DNA of 25,170 nt from an uncultured Clostridia bacterium (GTDB taxonomy: Bacteria; Bacillota; Clostridia; TANB77; CAG-508): the NCBI GenBank assembly GCA_934162205.1, contig CAKPIA010000014.1, forward strand, positions 1-25,170, in the 5' to 3' direction. This document shows, in pieces, positions 15,007 to 23,562 of the stretch. The notes below the pieces were generated by a model. The model had not been told where the DNA came from, ran no database searches, and saw only the letters and a list, made by a program, of their open reading frames with translations. A program made the translations under genes and the position numbers. Within the stretch, counting starts at the first letter, position 1. Each line of letters opens with the position of its first letter.

Positions 15007-15071
15007 GAACAAAGACGCAGACTTTAAAATATTTTGATAAGTGCCAATGTTATTAATGTCTGCTTTTGTTC
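15007..15071. repeat. Inverted repeat 3 before the pheS ribosome site
   Basis: GAACAAA (15007-15013) and GCAGAC (15017-15022) pair with GTCTGC (15058-15063) and TTTGTTC (15065-15071). This gives a 13-bp interrupted stem around a 35-base loop. It ends ten bases before the AGGAG of pheS, so it could influence translation or RNA stability. Confidence 0.5.
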
Positions 15072-15095
15072 TTTATAAAAAGGAGTGAATAGAAT

Positions 15096-16139
15096 ATGCA
15101 AGAGCAAATTAAAAAAATTAAAGAACTTACATTAGAAAAAGTAAAAGATGCAAAAGACTTAAAACTATTAAATGATGTAAAAGTACAAATTTTAGGAAAA
15201 AAAGGTGAGTTAACTCAAGTATTAAGAGGAATGGGAGCTTTATCACCAGAAGAAAGACCAAAAATTGGTGAACTTGTAAATAAAGTTAGAGATGAAATAG
15301 AAACAAAAATAAAAGAAAGAGAAGAAGAATTTAAGCAAAAAGAACTACAAGAAAAATTACAAAAAGAAACTATAGACATTACACTTCCAAGTACAAAAAT
15401 TAAAAGAGGAAGTAAACATCCTGTAAATAGAGTTATAGAAGAAATCGAAGATTTATTTGTTTCAATGGGATATGATGTTGTAGAAGGACCAGAATTGGAA
15501 ACTGATGAATATTGTTTTGAAAGATTAAATTTACCAAAAGGTCATCCAGCAAGAGATATGCAAGATAGTTTTTATATAACAAATGAATACTTATTAAGAA
15601 CTCAAACATCAGCAGTTCAAGCAAGAACAATGTTAGAAAAAGGTGGAAAAGAACCAATAAGAATGATATGTGCAGGAAAAACATATAGAAGAGAAGATGA
15701 CGCAACACATTCACATCAATTTGGGCAAGTTGAAGGATTAGTAATAGACAAAAAAGATAAAAATGTTTCACTTGCAGATTTAAAAGGAACATTAGAAGTT
15801 TTTGTTAAGAAATTAATAGGAAAAAATTGTGAATTAAGATTTAGACCAAGTTATTTCCCATTTACAGAACCATCATACGAAGTAGATGTAAGTTGTTTTA
15901 AATGTGGAGGAAAAGGATGTAATCTTTGTAAACAAACAGGATGGATAGAAGTATTAGGAGCAGGAATTGTTCATCCAAATGTTTTAAAAATGAATGGATA
16001 TGATCCAGAAGAATATGGAGGATTTGCATTTGGAACTGGATTAGAGAGATTAGCAATGTTTAAATATGGAATTCCAGATATGAGATATTTATATGCAAAT
16101 GATATTAGATTTTTAAAACAATTTGATAGAATGGATTAA
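15096..16139 (+). CDS. pheS: Phenylalanyl-tRNA synthetase alpha subunit
   Basis: The 347-residue catalytic subunit charges tRNA-Phe as part of the alpha2-beta2 enzyme. The N-terminal coiled-coil (about 1-90) is rich in Lys/Glu heptads. The class II core follows, with HPARDMQDSFYI, the RPSYFPFTEPS motif, the small Cys cluster CFKCGGKGCNLC, and the closing motif 3 GTGLERLAMFKYGIPD. Length is typical (about 340). AGGAG lies ten bases before ATG 15096. It is controlled by the T-box upstream and followed by pheT. Confidence 0.97.
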   Translation: MQEQIKKIKELTLEKVKDAKDLKLLNDVKVQILGKKGELTQVLRGMGALSPEERPKIGELVNKVRDEIETKIKEREEEFKQKELQEKLQKETIDITLPSTKIKRGSKHPVNRVIEEIEDLFVSMGYDVVEGPELETDEYCFERLNLPKGHPARDMQDSFYITNEYLLRTQTSAVQARTMLEKGGKEPIRMICAGKTYRREDDATHSHQFGQVEGLVIDKKDKNVSLADLKGTLEVFVKKLIGKNCELRFRPSYFPFTEPSYEVDVSCFKCGGKGCNLCKQTGWIEVLGAGIVHPNVLKMNGYDPEEYGGFAFGTGLERLAMFKYGIPDMRYLYANDIRFLKQFDRMD

Positions 16140-16160
16140 TTGTTAGAAAGGAAGAATAAT

Positions 16161-18527
16161 ATGAAATTAAGTACAAATTTTGTAAAAGATTATATAGATA
16201 TAGATGTTGATGTAAAAACATTAGCAGAAGATATGACAAGAGTTGGAAATGAATATGATTCTGCAGAAAAACTTATAAATGCAACTAAATTAGTAATTGG
16301 TCAAATAAAAGAATGTGTTGATCATCCAGATTCTGACCATCTACATTTATGCAAAGTAGATATAGGAGATAAAATATTAAATATAGTATGTGGGGCTCCA
16401 AATGCAAGAACTGGTATAAAAGTAATTGTTGCACAAGATGGAGCAGAACTTCCAGGTGGGACTATAAGAAAAGGCAAAATAAGAGGTCAAGATTCAGAAG
16501 GTATGATGTGTTCAATTGCTGAACTTGGACTAGAAAATAAATTTTTAACTACAGCAGATAAAGAAGGAATTGCAGAATTAGGAGAAGATGCAGTTGTTGG
16601 AGAAGATCCTATAAAATATTTAGGATTAGATGATGAGGTTATAGATTTTGAGTTAACAGCAAATAGAGGTGACTTATTAAGTATATTAGGAATGGCACAA
16701 GAAATTGGAGCAATTTATGATAAAGTTCCAAAAAATATAGAAATAGGCTACAAAGAAAATGGAGAAGATATAAACAAAAAATTTACAGTAGATGTTCAAA
16801 CTGAAAACTGTAGTTTATTCTTAGCTAAAAAAGTGGAAAATGTAACAATAAAAGAAAGTCCTAAATTTATAAAAAATAGATTAATAGCATCAGGAATAAG
16901 ACCTATAAATAATGTTGTAGATATAAGTAACTATGTTATGTTAGAGGTTGGTCAACCATTACATTTTTATGATGCAGATAGACTAGGTGATAAAATAATT
17001 GTAAGAATGGCAAATGACAATGAAAAATTAACAACATTAGATAATATCGAAAGAGAATTAGACAAACAAGATATAGTAATTGCAACAGATAAAGAATCAA
17101 TTGGTTTAGCTGGTGTTATGGGAGGATTAACAACAGAAGTAGAAGAAACAACAAAAAATGTAATAATAGAATCAGCAATATTTGATTCTGTAAAAGTAAG
17201 AAAAACATCTAAAAAGGTTGTAAGAAGTGAAGCAAGTAATAGATTTGAAAAAGGACTAGATCCAAAAAGAACATATTTGGCAATGGAAAGAGCATGTACA
17301 CTATTAGAAAAATATGCAGATGCTACTATTGTTGCAGGAAAAGTTGTATATGACAAAACAAATGTAACAGACAAAAAAATTGAAATTGAATACAAAAATA
17401 TAAATGATGTTTTAGGAACAGAAATACCAAAAGAAGATATTTTAAATGTATTTAGAAAATTAGGATTTACATACACAGAAAAAGAAAAAAGTGTAATTGT
17501 AGATGTTCCAAGTAGAAGATTAGATATATCTATAAAAGAAGATTTAATAGAAGAAGTAAGTCGTATATATGGAGTTGACAACATAGAAGGAAAACTTCCT
17601 GTTGTAAATATGAAACAAGGAAGTTATAACAAGCAAATGCGTGAATTAAGAAATAAAATGATAGCATTAGGATTAAACGAAACATTATCTTATATTTTAA
17701 TAAATGATAGTGATGTAAAAAAATACACAACAGATAGTTTTGAAGAATTGAAATTATTAGATCCTATAACAGAAGAAAGAAACACATTAAGATATAGTAT
17801 AATACCATCATTATACAAAATATATGAATATAATAAAGCTAGATATCAAAAAGATATATCAATTTTTGAAATAGGAAAAGGATTCTATAAAAAAGAAGAT
17901 ATATATGGAGAAGATACAAAATTATGTGTATTAGCAACAGGAGAATACTATTTAGGACTAAATAATAAAAAGAATGTAGATTTTTATATTGTAAAAGGAA
18001 TTGCAGAAGAAGTATTAAATTATTTAGGGTATGAAGGAAGATATTCTTTTGAAAGGAATGCAGAAATACCACAAGAAATGCACCCAGGTCAAACTGCATA
18101 TATAAATGTAAATGGTACAATTGTTGGAATAATGGGAAAAATACATCCAACAATTACAAGTGATGATGTATTTGTATTAGAAATAAATTTAGATAAATTA
18201 TTTGAGAAAAAAGTTGGAAAAATGAAATATAAAGAAATCTCTAAATTCCCAGGAGTTAAAAAAGATATTGCATTCATGGTAGATAAAGAATTACCATCTA
18301 AAGAAATAGAAAAGGCAATAAAAAACGGAGGAGGATCATTACTAACAGATATAGAAGTATTTGATGTTTATACAGGAATAAATATAGACAAAGATAAAAA
18401 ATCAATAGCATATTCATTAAGTTTTGAAGATCCAAAGAAAACATTAACAGATGAGGAAATAAATGCTGTAATGGAAAAAATAATACAAACAGTTAGCAAA
18501 AAATGTAATGCAGAATTAAGAAAATAA
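16161..18527 (+). CDS. pheT: Phenylalanyl-tRNA synthetase beta subunit
   Basis: The 788-residue non-catalytic subunit supplies tRNA binding and editing. In order: an N-terminal EMAP/OB-fold tRNA-binding domain (about 40-150, with DHPDSDHLHLCKVD and GMMCSIAELG), the B3/4 editing domain (about 210-390), the B5 domain (about 400-470), the catalytic-like core, and a C-terminal anticodon-binding FDX-ACB domain (about 695-788, starting near KFPGVKKDIAF). I start at ATG 16161, with AAAGGAAG upstream and a normal MKLSTNFVKDYI start. An in-frame TTG at 16140 would add seven unconserved residues. It ends at a terminator shared with the convergent gene. Confidence 0.97.
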   Translation: MKLSTNFVKDYIDIDVDVKTLAEDMTRVGNEYDSAEKLINATKLVIGQIKECVDHPDSDHLHLCKVDIGDKILNIVCGAPNARTGIKVIVAQDGAELPGGTIRKGKIRGQDSEGMMCSIAELGLENKFLTTADKEGIAELGEDAVVGEDPIKYLGLDDEVIDFELTANRGDLLSILGMAQEIGAIYDKVPKNIEIGYKENGEDINKKFTVDVQTENCSLFLAKKVENVTIKESPKFIKNRLIASGIRPINNVVDISNYVMLEVGQPLHFYDADRLGDKIIVRMANDNEKLTTLDNIERELDKQDIVIATDKESIGLAGVMGGLTTEVEETTKNVIIESAIFDSVKVRKTSKKVVRSEASNRFEKGLDPKRTYLAMERACTLLEKYADATIVAGKVVYDKTNVTDKKIEIEYKNINDVLGTEIPKEDILNVFRKLGFTYTEKEKSVIVDVPSRRLDISIKEDLIEEVSRIYGVDNIEGKLPVVNMKQGSYNKQMRELRNKMIALGLNETLSYILINDSDVKKYTTDSFEELKLLDPITEERNTLRYSIIPSLYKIYEYNKARYQKDISIFEIGKGFYKKEDIYGEDTKLCVLATGEYYLGLNNKKNVDFYIVKGIAEEVLNYLGYEGRYSFERNAEIPQEMHPGQTAYINVNGTIVGIMGKIHPTITSDDVFVLEINLDKLFEKKVGKMKYKEISKFPGVKKDIAFMVDKELPSKEIEKAIKNGGGSLLTDIEVFDVYTGINIDKDKKSIAYSLSFEDPKKTLTDEEINAVMEKIIQTVSKKCNAELRK

Positions 18528-18532
18528 AATGT

Positions 18533-18562
18533 AAAAGAACACTTTAAATTAAGTGTTCTTTT
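18533..18562. terminator. Bidirectional terminator between pheT and the convergent gene
   Basis: AAAAGAACACTT (18533-18544) pairs perfectly with AAGTGTTCTTTT (18551-18562) around a 6-base loop. A-rich and T-rich flanks suit both directions. The right arm lies inside the minus-strand gene and encodes its last residues. Confidence 0.8.
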
Positions 18563-19094
18563 CAACTATTCCATAAGAATTTGTTACAGGATCTTTAAAC
18601 AATCCAATTTTAACAGGAAAATATGTAAAAAGTATAAAGCATAATAATAAAATTAATAGAAGTATAGTGGATATGATTGTATTACATTTATAATTATTGT
18701 TAATAGTTTTAAATGTAATAAATTCACCAATTAATACAGCTATAAAGAAACTAAGTATATCTAAAAAAGCAAAATTTGTTCCGATTATTCCTGTGTATGT
18801 ATAAAAGAAAATAACTATAAATGATATTGATGCAACGATTGATAATAATCTGCTACAAATATAATTTGGATAGATTTTTCTAATAAAAAATAAGCCTATA
18901 ATTGTTGTTAAAAACATTGGGAAAAATACTAATTTTAAATGTTCCCAAGTACTTTCATTAACACTACTAAATGCTCCAACAATTACATTATTATTTGACC
19001 ACTCAAATGTAAAATGAAGTAAAGTACCTAAAACAAATTCAATTAAAGTATTAATAATTAAAATCCTTAGTAAAAATTTGTTATCCTTTTTCAT
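18549..19094 (-). CDS. DUF6512-like integral membrane protein
   Basis: The 181-residue protein has about five hydrophobic helices (roughly 8-30, 54-71, 81-103, 108-126, 137-158). Its most distinctive segment is SSVNESTWEHLKLVFFPM (about 43-60), which I recognise from DUF6512-type proteins of Firmicutes. Their function is unknown. A GGGGG-containing ribosome site (AAGGGGG on the minus strand) precedes the ATG at 19092-19094. It runs convergent to pheT and divergent from prs, so it is probably a single-gene unit. The stop codon lies in the loop of the shared terminator. It is the only minus-strand gene I accept in the window. Confidence 0.75.
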   Translation of the reverse strand: MKKDNKFLLRILIINTLIEFVLGTLLHFTFEWSNNNVIVGAFSSVNESTWEHLKLVFFPMFLTTIIGLFFIRKIYPNYICSRLLSIVASISFIVIFFYTYTGIIGTNFAFLDILSFFIAVLIGEFITFKTINNNYKCNTIISTILLLILLLCFILFTYFPVKIGLFKDPVTNSYGIVEKNT

Positions 19095-19221
19095 AAAAAC
19101 CCCCTTTAATATTTATATATGTAGAATAAAAAATTAAATGAGTTATTTATTGAAAAATAAATTTTTTTATGATTAAATTAGAATTGATATAACAAAAAAT
19201 AAAGTATATGAGGAGGAAAAT

Positions 19222-20169
19222 ATGAAAAATATTAAAATATTTGCTTGTAACTCTGCAGAGAAATTTACAAAAGAAATATGTGATTATTTAGAGCTAGAAA
19301 TGGGACAAATTAAGTTTATGAAATTTAAAAATGATAATACATTTGTACAAGTTTTAGAAACAGTAAGAGATCAAGATGTATATTTAATTCAAACTATAAA
19401 ACCACCAGTAAATGAAAGAATAATGGAATTGTTAATTGCGATAGATGCATTGAAAAGAGCATCAGCCGCTAGAATAAATGTAGTATTACCATATTTTCCT
19501 TATTCTAGATCAGACAAAAAAGATCAACCAAGAGTTCCAATAACAGCTAAATTAATGGCTTCATTAATAGAAACAGCTGGAGCAACAAGAGTTATAACTT
19601 GTGATTTACACAATCCAGCAATACAAGCATATTTTAATAATATAAACTGTGACAGATTAAGTGCTCAAAATTTATTGCAAGAATATGTTAAGGAAAAAAA
19701 CTTAGAAGATATGGTAGTAGTTGCAACAGATGCAGGAAGTTCAAAAAAAGCCTATAAATATTCAGAATATTTACAATGTCCTTTAGCATTAATAGATAAA
19801 AGAAGAGATGGAAACAATGATCAAGCTATAGCAAGTAATGTTATAGGAAATGTTACAGGAAAAAGTGCAGTTATATTTGATGATGAAATAGATACTGCGG
19901 GATCTATAATGGAAACAGTAAAAGTGTTAGAAAAAAATGATGCAAAGCAAATTTTTGTTGGAGCAACTCATGGAATACTTTCAGGACCTGCAATAGATAG
20001 AATAAAAGAGTCAAATGTAACAGAAGTTATTTTAAGTAATACAGTTCCAATAACTGATGAAAAGAAAATAGACAAAATAACAATTTTATCTATAGCCCCA
20101 TTATTCGCAGAAACAATAAAAAGATTAAACGAAGGAAAACCATTAGGAGAATTGTTAAAAAATAAATAG
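19222..20169 (+). CDS. prs: Ribose-phosphate pyrophosphokinase
   Basis: The 315-residue enzyme makes PRPP from ribose 5-phosphate and ATP, feeding purine, pyrimidine, His, Trp and NAD synthesis. Recognisable parts are the PYFPYSRSDKKDQPR catalytic flexible region, TCDLH metal site, and the PRPP-binding motif DDEIDTAGSI starting at residue 220 (usually DDMIDTAGT). The length is standard. GAGGAGG precedes ATG 19222. The 5' end (MKNIKIFACNSAEKFTKEI) fits the family start. The GIY-YIG gene follows after 18 bases, probably in the same transcript. Confidence 0.95.
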   Translation: MKNIKIFACNSAEKFTKEICDYLELEMGQIKFMKFKNDNTFVQVLETVRDQDVYLIQTIKPPVNERIMELLIAIDALKRASAARINVVLPYFPYSRSDKKDQPRVPITAKLMASLIETAGATRVITCDLHNPAIQAYFNNINCDRLSAQNLLQEYVKEKNLEDMVVVATDAGSSKKAYKYSEYLQCPLALIDKRRDGNNDQAIASNVIGNVTGKSAVIFDDEIDTAGSIMETVKVLEKNDAKQIFVGATHGILSGPAIDRIKESNVTEVILSNTVPITDEKKIDKITILSIAPLFAETIKRLNEGKPLGELLKNK

Positions 20170-20187
20170 TACTTAGAGGAGAGAAAA

Positions 20188-20496
20188 ATGTATTATACAT
20201 ATATGTTAAGATGTGTTGATAATTCTTTATATACTGGAATAACCACAGATTTAGAAAGAAGAATGGAAGAACATTTTAGTAAAAGTGATAAATGTGCCAA
20301 ATATACTTTTAGACATAGTGCTAAAAAATTAGAAGCAGCATGGAGAAGTGAAGATAGAATGCTAGCGTCAAAATTAGAGTATAATATAAAAAAACTAACT
20401 AAAGATAAAAAAGAAGAATTATTAATAGATAATTCCAAGATGGAAAAATATTTATCTAAAAAAATTGATTGCAAATTATATGAAAGAATAAAATAA
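20188..20496 (+). CDS. GIY-YIG domain protein (YhbQ/UPF0213-like)
   Basis: This 102-residue stand-alone GIY-YIG domain resembles small UPF0213/YhbQ proteins. The signature is YTYMLRC at 3-9, then LYTGIT at 14-19, and the following ERRMEEH helix with its conserved Arg. The length is typical for the group (about 80-105). The fold is shared with nucleases such as the UvrC N-terminal domain; nuclease activity and the cellular role of stand-alone members are not firmly established. GAGGAG precedes ATG 20188. The stop is followed immediately by a REP-like palindrome. Confidence 0.88.
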   Translation: MYYTYMLRCVDNSLYTGITTDLERRMEEHFSKSDKCAKYTFRHSAKKLEAAWRSEDRMLASKLEYNIKKLTKDKKEELLIDNSKMEKYLSKKIDCKLYERIK

Positions 20497-20497
20497 G

Positions 20498-20528
20498 GTT
20501 GTCAATCGGGACGTAGATTTTTGACAAC
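20498..20528. repeat. REP-like palindromic repeat, copy 1
   Basis: GTTGTCAA (20498-20505) and TTGACAAC (20521-20528) are perfect inverted repeats around a core containing CGGGACG. The 29 bases 20500-20528 recur exactly at 25094-25122. It starts two bases after the GIY-YIG stop codon. Confidence 0.8.
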
Positions 20529-20646
20529 TAAGATTATAACACAAACAACAAAGACACAAAGTAAAAAGTAAATTGTAAGAATATGCAATTTATTTTTTTT
20601 ATTGAGTTTTTAAAGTAATCATTAAAAAATTAAGTAAATAATAACC

Positions 20647-20683
20647 AAAAACGTTAAATTTATTAAAAATTTAGCGTTTTTTT
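20647..20683 (+). terminator. Rho-independent terminator upstream of ylxM
   Basis: A 15-bp stem (20647-20661 with 20667-20681, one G-T pair) with loop ATTAA and a T-run through 20683. It closes the prs/GIY-YIG unit and isolates the ylxM operon. Confidence 0.88.
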
Positions 20684-20694
20684 AGTCAAAACCC

Positions 20695-20723
20695 TTGACA
20701 AATAAAAAAAAATAGTGTAAAGT
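20695..20723 (+). promoter_or_regulatory. Promoter of the ylxM-ffh operon
   Basis: TTGACA (20695-20700) is a perfect -35. With a 17-base spacer the -10 is TAAAGT (20718-20723), four of six matches. The start near 20730 gives a short leader to ATG 20756, with AAAGAGG as a ribosome site. Confidence 0.55.
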
Positions 20724-20755
20724 ATATTAGCATTACAAATTAAAGAGGTAGTAGA

Positions 20756-21103
20756 ATGGAAAAAAAAGTTGAAATAAGTATGTTATGCCAGTTGTATGGC
20801 AAACTTTTAACTGAAAAACAATTTGAATTTTTAAATGACTACTATAATAATGATTATTCTCTATCAGAAATAGCAGAAAACAACAATATTACAAGACAAG
20901 CTGTTAGAGATATAATAAAGAAGGGAGAGAAAAAACTTTTCGAATATGAAGAAAAGTTACTGTTTATGAAAAAGACACTAACACAAGAACAAAAAATCCA
21001 ATCAGTATTGGAAGAACTTACTAAAATACAAAAAAATTCATCAGACAAAAAAATAGAACACATATTAGACAGTATAAAAAAAGAATTAAATTGTTTAGTT
21101 TAA
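20756..21103 (+). CDS. ylxM: YlxM family SRP-associated DNA/RNA-binding protein
   Basis: The 115-residue protein belongs to the UPF0122/YlxM family. A sigma-70 region 4-like helix-turn-helix spans about 20-65 (LTEKQFEFLNDYYNNDYSLSEIA.. then ITRQAVRDIIKKGEKKL), and a charged helical tail follows. YlxM is nearly always encoded just before ffh and is reported to affect signal-recognition-particle function in some Firmicutes and streptococci. Here ffh begins 15 bases downstream. It is the first gene of the operon. Confidence 0.93.
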   Translation: MEKKVEISMLCQLYGKLLTEKQFEFLNDYYNNDYSLSEIAENNNITRQAVRDIIKKGEKKLFEYEEKLLFMKKTLTQEQKIQSVLEELTKIQKNSSDKKIEHILDSIKKELNCLV

Positions 21104-21118
21104 AAAAGGAGAAAACTT

Positions 21119-22468
21119 ATGGCTTTTGAAGGATTATCTTCTAGATTACAAGATATAACAAGAAAAATTAGAGGAAAGTCAAGAATTACAGAATCAGACT
21201 TAAAAGAAATGTTAAGAGAAGTAAAACTTGCACTTTTAGAAGCAGATGTAAATTATAAAATAGTAAAAGAATTTATATCTACTATACAAGAAAAAGCTTT
21301 AGGAGAAGAAGTACTAAAATCTTTAACACCAGGACAACAAGTAGTAAAAATAGTTAAAGATGAAATGATTGAACTATTAGGAGGAACAGAAAGTAAAATT
21401 AATTTTACACCAAACCCTCCAACAATAATAATGCTTGTTGGTTTACAAGGGTCTGGTAAAACTACTACAGCTGGAAAACTTGCTAATTTAATAAGAAAAC
21501 AAGGTAAAAAGCCATTATTAGTTGCTTGTGATGTTTACAGACCAGCAGCTATAAAACAATTACAAGTAGTAGGAGCGCAACTTAATATACCAGTTTTTGC
21601 AAATGAACAATCAAAAGATGTTGTTCATATAGCAAAACAAGCAGTAAATGTTGCAATGTCAAAACTAAATGATGTAATTATAATAGATACAGCAGGTAGA
21701 CTTCATATTGATGAAGAGTTAATGCAAGAACTTAAAAATCTAAAAGCAAATATAAAACCACATGAAATTTTACTTGTAGTAGATTCTATGACAGGTCAAG
21801 ATGCAGTAAATGTTGCACAAAGTTTTAATGACAATCTAGGAATAGATGGAATAGTACTTACAAAATTAGATGGTGATACTCGTGGTGGTGCTGCATTATC
21901 TGTAAAAAAAGTAACAGGTAGACCAATAAAATTTGCAGCAACAGGAGAAAAACTAAGTGACATAGAAGTATTCCATCCAGATAGAATGACATCAAGAATA
22001 CTTGGAATGGGAGATATGCTTTCTGTTATAGAAAAAGCTGAAGAGGCATTTGATTTAGAAGAAGCAGAAAAATTAGAAAAACAACTAAGAAAAAAAGAAC
22101 TAGATTTAGATGATTATTTAGCACAATTAAGACAAGTAAAGAAAATGGGATCATTTTCATCATTATTAAAAATGATTCCAGGTATGAGTCAAATAAAAGA
22201 TTTAAAAGTTGATGATAAAGAATTTGTAAAAATAGAAGCAATGATATGTTCTATGACTACTCAAGAAAAAAGAAATACCAAACTATTAAATGCAAGTAGA
22301 AGACAAAGAATAGCAAAAGGTAGTGGAACAACAGTACAAGATATTAATAAGTTTATAAAATCATTTGAAATGACACAAAAAATGATGAAACAAATGCAAA
22401 ATAAAGGAACTATGAAAAAGTTAATGAAAGGCATGAATCCAGATGATTTAAAAAAATTTAAAATATAA
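21119..22468 (+). CDS. ffh: Signal recognition particle GTPase Ffh
   Basis: The 449-residue protein binds signal peptides and 4.5S/6S RNA and targets ribosomes to FtsY at the membrane. It shows the N domain (1-about 90), the G domain with P-loop GLQGSGKTT at 108-116, DTAGR at 190-194 and TKLDGD at 248-253, then the methionine-rich M domain (about 300-449) with SFEMTQKMMKQMQNKG. Length is normal. AAAAGGAG precedes ATG 21119. The scRNA partner gene is not in this window. Confidence 0.97.
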   Translation: MAFEGLSSRLQDITRKIRGKSRITESDLKEMLREVKLALLEADVNYKIVKEFISTIQEKALGEEVLKSLTPGQQVVKIVKDEMIELLGGTESKINFTPNPPTIIMLVGLQGSGKTTTAGKLANLIRKQGKKPLLVACDVYRPAAIKQLQVVGAQLNIPVFANEQSKDVVHIAKQAVNVAMSKLNDVIIIDTAGRLHIDEELMQELKNLKANIKPHEILLVVDSMTGQDAVNVAQSFNDNLGIDGIVLTKLDGDTRGGAALSVKKVTGRPIKFAATGEKLSDIEVFHPDRMTSRILGMGDMLSVIEKAEEAFDLEEAEKLEKQLRKKELDLDDYLAQLRQVKKMGSFSSLLKMIPGMSQIKDLKVDDKEFVKIEAMICSMTTQEKRNTKLLNASRRQRIAKGSGTTVQDINKFIKSFEMTQKMMKQMQNKGTMKKLMKGMNPDDLKKFKI

Positions 22469-22520
22469 ATTGTTATTAATTTTAAAAATATAGATAGTAT
22501 AGTTTAGGGAGGTGAATAAA

Positions 22521-22754
22521 ATGGTAAAAATAAGATTACAAAGAGAAGGAAAGAAAAAAGCTCCTTTTTATCATATAGTAGTTGCTGATTCTAGATCTCC
22601 AAGAGATGGTAAAATTGTTGAACAAATTGGTACATATGATCCAATGACAAACCCATCTACAATAGTTTTAGATAAAGAAAAAGTAGAAAAATGGATAAAA
22701 AATGGTGCTAAGCCAACAGATACTGTTAAAGCTTTAATTGAACAAGCAAAATAG
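22521..22754 (+). CDS. rpsP: 30S ribosomal protein S16
   Basis: The 77-residue protein is a complete S16, recognisable by MVKIRLQREGKKKAPFYHI, then VVADSRSPRDGK and IGTYDPM. I choose ATG 22521 because the family starts MVKIRL and GGGAGG (22507-22512) lies just upstream. A GTG at 22512 in the same frame lies in the ribosome site itself. It follows ffh and precedes khpA as in many Firmicutes. Confidence 0.96.
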   Translation: MVKIRLQREGKKKAPFYHIVVADSRSPRDGKIVEQIGTYDPMTNPSTIVLDKEKVEKWIKNGAKPTDTVKALIEQAK

Positions 22755-22801
22755 TATTTTCTAAATGCACTTATCATATAAGATAGAGTGGAGGAAAGAC
22801 A

Positions 22802-23032
22802 ATGAAAGAAATTCTAGAAACAATTATATTAAATTTAGTAGATAATAAAGATGCAGTAGAAATAAAACAAGTTGATGGAGAAAAATCTATTATATTTGAA
22901 GTAAGAGTTGATGAAGAAGACATGGGCAAAATAATAGGAAAACAAGGTAGACTTGCTAAATCAATAAGAACAGTATTAAAAGCAGTAGCAAGCAAAGAAC
23001 AAAAGAAAGTATCAATTGAATTTATAGGATAG
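22802..23032 (+). CDS. khpA: KH-domain RNA-binding protein KhpA
   Basis: The 76-residue single KH domain carries the GKIIGKQGR loop (GxxG) near residues 42-50, which contacts RNA. Proteins of this family (YlqC/KhpA) bind RNA, often with KhpB, and influence cell division and post-transcriptional control in Gram-positives. KhpB is not in this window. GGAGG precedes ATG 22802. It sits between rpsP and rimM, its usual place. Confidence 0.95.
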   Translation: MKEILETIILNLVDNKDAVEIKQVDGEKSIIFEVRVDEEDMGKIIGKQGRLAKSIRTVLKAVASKEQKKVSIEFIG

Positions 23033-23044
23033 TTGGAGTAATTT

Positions 23045-23551
23045 ATGCAAGAATTTTTAGAAATTGGTCAAATAGTTAATACATTTGGAATAAAAGGATT
23101 TGTAAAAGTAAATCCATTTACTGATAATATTAACAGATTTGATGATTTAAAAAAAGTATATATTAAAAACAAATCTCAAAAGTATGAACTTGAAATTGAA
23201 GAGGTTAAATATCATAAAAATATGGTACTTATTAAATTTAAAGGTATTGATAAAGTTGAAGATGCCGAAAGTTTAAGAAATAGCTATATTTTAGTAAATA
23301 GAAAAGATGAAAAAACTCTAAATAAAGATACTTATTATATAGTAGATTTATTAGGATTAGATGTTTATACAGATGAAGGTGAATTACTCGGAAAATTAGA
23401 AGATATCTATAATACAGGTAGTAATGATATATATGTTGTAAAAAATGAATTAGGAAAGCAAATTTTGCTTCCAGCTATAAAAGATGTCATAAAAGAAATA
23501 AATATAGAAAATAGAAAAATAATTGTACACATAATAAATGGATTATTATAA
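23045..23551 (+). CDS. rimM: 16S rRNA processing protein RimM
   Basis: The 168-residue 30S maturation factor has the N-terminal RimM domain (LEIGQIVNTFGIKGFVKVNPFTD, about 4-85) and a C-terminal PRC-barrel (about 95-168, with YYIVDLLGLDVYTDEGELLG and ILLPAIKDVIKEI). It assists assembly of the 30S head around S19. TTGGAG precedes ATG 23045. The stop overlaps the in-frame upstream ATG of trmD by one base. Confidence 0.95.
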   Translation: MQEFLEIGQIVNTFGIKGFVKVNPFTDNINRFDDLKKVYIKNKSQKYELEIEEVKYHKNMVLIKFKGIDKVEDAESLRNSYILVNRKDEKTLNKDTYYIVDLLGLDVYTDEGELLGKLEDIYNTGSNDIYVVKNELGKQILLPAIKDVIKEINIENRKIIVHIINGLL

Positions 23552-23562
23552 TGGAGGAAAAA

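Noticed and set aside
16967..17584. Long minus-strand open frame (205 codons) inside pheT
   Set aside because: It lies wholly opposite a strongly conserved gene, has no ribosome site, and reads as low-complexity Ser/Ile/Phe sequence. It is a shadow of A/T-rich coding DNA.
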